This document shows, piece by piece, positions 31,528 to 32,630 of a DNA stretch of 32,630 bases. Origin of the DNA: CAJPQU01 sp052170475 (GTDB lineage: Bacteria; Bacillota; Negativicutes; Selenomonadales; Selenomonadaceae); NCBI GenBank assembly GCA_052170475.1, contig JBQNAL010000019.1, forward strand, positions 1 through 32,630, given 5' to 3'. The notes below the pieces were generated by a model. That model made no database searches, was not told the origin of the DNA, and saw nothing but the letters and a program-made list of their open reading frames with translations. The position numbers were made by a program, and so were the translations under genes. The stretch's first letter is position 1. Each line of letters opens with the position of its first letter.

Positions 31528-31953
31528 CTATTCCTCGTCATCCTCGTCCAAAAGTTCTTCATACGCACGGCAGACCGCTTCAAACTCCTCATCGGAAGGC
31601 TCGACATACGTCTCCTCGCCATTCTCGTCCAATACGATCTTGGCAAAGAACGCCGCATCCTCCTCTTCCTCCGCCGCGCCATGGCAGCCACACGAGCAGC
31701 CTTCCCCCTCCGCGTGATGATGGTGTTCATGTTCATGGTCATGGTCATGGTCATGGCCATGCGCATGGCAAGCCCCATGCTCTTCCTCCGCCGCATCGTC
31801 GGACAGCGCCGGTACCAAGAGGGCGAATTTATCCTCCCCCACGGGAATGATCATCTCCTCGCAGTAATAGGACTCATTGCCGTCCTCATCCGTCATGACG
31901 ATGATCACTTCATCCGTTTCGTCTTCCATCATTTCCTTTTCTTCCTCGGACAT
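31528..31953 (-). CDS. DUF1292 family protein with His/Cys-rich insertion
   Basis: A 141-aa acidic protein. Residues 14-50 (DEVIIVMTDEDGNESYYCEEMIIPVGEDKFALLVPAL, read in parts) and 100-135 (FFAKIVLDENGEETYVEPSDEEFEAV) are the two halves of a DUF1292 domain, a small family usually encoded beside ireB-ruvX in Firmicutes. Between them, residues 59-91 form an insert with 13 His and four Cys (C62, C86, C88, C90), suited to Zn, Ni or Co binding. ATG 31953 is preferred; ATG 31974 is an in-frame alternative. It has its own strong promoter and terminator. Metal storage or sensing is inference. Confidence 0.8.
   Translation of the reverse strand: MSEEEKEMMEDETDEVIIVMTDEDGNESYYCEEMIIPVGEDKFALLVPALSDDAAEEEHGACHAHGHDHDHDHEHEHHHHAEGEGCSCGCHGAAEEEEDAAFFAKIVLDENGEETYVEPSDEEFEAVCRAYEELLDEDDEE
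31681..31779 (-). repeat. His-codon repeat tract within the DUF1292 gene
   Basis: This tract encodes the insert with alternating His-Asp and His-Glu pairs. Its core contains direct repeats of the hexamer CATGAC (minus strand), which could expand or contract by slippage without changing frame. Confidence 0.8.
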
Positions 31954-31998
31954 GCCCGCCACCCCTTTTCCCATAGTAAAAAATTCCTTAGCCGATCT

Positions 31999-32028
31999 AT
32001 TGTATCCTACCCCTCTGCCGCTTGTCAA
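31999..32028 (-). promoter_or_regulatory. Sigma-70 promoter of the DUF1292 gene
   Basis: On the minus strand a consensus TTGACA (32028-32023), 18-bp spacer, TACAAT (32004-31999). Transcription would start about 40 nt before ATG 31953. Confidence 0.85.
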
Positions 32029-32064
32029 CCATGCGCAAAGGCGGCGAGCCGATCGCTTGTCCCT

Positions 32065-32630
32065 CTACTTGACGATGTGTTTTCCCCCGTACCAGCGCGG
32101 TTTCCAATAAGCGTCGTCCAAACTGTCCACGCGCACCCCGCGGCTCGACGAAACATGGATGAACTGATTCTTTCCCAAGTAAATGCCGCAGTGGGACGCC
32201 CCCTTCTCGTACGTGCTGAAAAAGACCAAATCCCCCGGTTCCAAGTCCTGCCGCTTCTTGACCCGCTGTCCCAAGCGATACTGTTCATCCGCCGCGCGGG
32301 GAATCGAAAAGCCGTGACGATGAAAAACGAACTGCACGAACCCCGAGCAGTCGAAGCCCTTGGGCGTGGTGCCGCCGAAGCGGTACGGCGTCCCCAAGTA
32401 GTTTCGCGCCGTGGCAATGAGCGGCGGCACCTCCTTGCGGGGCAGAAAGACGGCGCTTTCCGGCACCTTCTCCGCCGTGCGCTCCGGCTCCTTTGGCTGC
32501 GCCGGTTTTCTCTCTGCCGGTTTTGGCTGCGCCGGTTTTGGCTCCGCCGGTTTTGACTCCGCCGGCTTTGGCTCTGCCGGCTTTGGCTCCGCCGGCTTTG
32601 GCTCCGCCGGCTTTGGCTCCGCCGGCTTTG
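32065..32630 (-). CDS. NlpC/P60 family cell-wall hydrolase, partial (N-terminus outside window)
   Basis: The C-terminal part of a peptidoglycan D,L-endopeptidase. The NlpC/P60 domain begins about residue LIATARNYLGTPYRFGG. The catalytic Cys is in GFDCSGFVQFVF, the His in GASHCGIYLG and the third polar residue is a His in FIHVSS. A GTG at 32466 could look like a start, but the frame stays open to the window edge through nine PAEPK-like pentapeptides, a flexible linker between an upstream domain or signal peptide and the enzyme. It probably cleaves stem peptides between D-Glu and diamino acid. The start is not visible. Confidence 0.9.
   Translation of the reverse strand, partial: KPAEPKPAEPKPAEPKPAEPKPAESKPAEPKPAQPKPAERKPAQPKEPERTAEKVPESAVFLPRKEVPPLIATARNYLGTPYRFGGTTPKGFDCSGFVQFVFHRHGFSIPRAADEQYRLGQRVKKRQDLEPGDLVFFSTYEKGASHCGIYLGKNQFIHVSSSRGVRVDSLDDAYWKPRWYGGKHIVK
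32491..32630 (-). repeat. 15-bp tandem repeats encoding (PAEPK)n linker
   Basis: Nine 15-bp units (32625 down to 32491 on the minus strand), plus part of another at the edge, encode PAEPK, with variants PAESK, PAQPK and PAERK nearer the enzyme domain. The units towards the window edge are the most identical, which suggests recent expansion at that end. In-frame length changes would alter linker length only. Confidence 0.93.

Noticed and set aside
29903..31717. 604-codon open frame on the plus strand
   Set aside because: It lies antisense to dgt, whose HD motifs are complete, and extends across promoters and terminators. Its translation is rich in Arg, His and Pro, as expected from a shadow frame in GC-rich DNA.
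31681..31800. Plus-strand Met/Val/Phe-rich frame resembling a membrane segment
   Set aside because: It is the antisense reading of the His-codon repeats in the DUF1292 gene, which has a consensus promoter and terminator on the minus strand.
32491..32630. CRISPR-like regularly spaced repeats
   Set aside because: The units are contiguous 15-bp in-frame codon repeats without spacers, and are part of a coding sequence.

Overview
The window reads as a GC-rich chromosome segment (about 60% by eye) of a strictly anaerobic Firmicute. The closest fit is the Negativicutes (Selenomonas/Megasphaera/Veillonella relatives), but this is inferred from gene content and not proven. Supporting features are Firmicutes-type neighbourhoods (tadA, DUF4321-maf-radC, ireB-ruvX, TIGR03960-TIGR03936-rng, walJ-htrA-rlmH) combined with oxygen-sensitive biochemistry (HydE [FeFe]-hydrogenase maturase, NirJ1/NirJ2 radical SAM enzymes, rubrerythrin). 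No rRNA, tRNA, CRISPR array, prophage or insertion sequence was recognised. Nearly all of the sequence is coding.

Plus-strand half (1-19640). A malate dehydrogenase is followed by a run of housekeeping genes: a small unknown gene coupled to tadA, a DUF4321 membrane protein, maf, radC and a TVP38/DedA-like membrane protein. An MNT nucleotidyltransferase/HEPN pair is inserted before dapB and asd (lysine/diaminopimelate route). Then come ireB-ruvX, a large M16 metalloprotease, and the radical-SAM pair plus RNase G. A hicA-hicB toxin-antitoxin module sits directly after rng and has its own promoter flanked and overlapped by two palindromes. ilvB-ilvN (acetolactate synthase) has a near-consensus promoter. 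Rubrerythrin follows, then a C-rich structured RNA candidate with a strong terminator, then a gamma-class carbonic anhydrase behind a strong promoter and a structured leader.

Minus-strand half (19703-32630). In transcription order from the right edge: an NlpC/P60 cell-wall hydrolase with a PAEPK pentapeptide-repeat linker (cut by the window edge); a DUF1292 protein with an inserted His/Cys-rich metal-binding stretch; a dNTP triphosphohydrolase; an overlooked 37-codon small ORF with its own promoter; a small secreted protein; two TPR-like GGDEF diguanylate cyclases whose reading frames overlap each other and hydE; walJ-htrA-rlmH; and a TetR-nirJ1-nirJ2 operon with a palindromic operator over its own start site. 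The two halves converge on a bidirectional terminator at 19655-19696.

The most unusual arrangements are the cyclic-di-GMP/hydrogenase-maturase coupling (GGDEF-GGDEF-hydE), the TetR-controlled NirJ1/NirJ2 operon without the rest of the haem branch, the His-rich DUF1292 protein, the structured RNA elements at 18776-18892, 19000-19066 and 25270-25308, and a frame-shifting 26-bp tandem duplication at the end of tadA.
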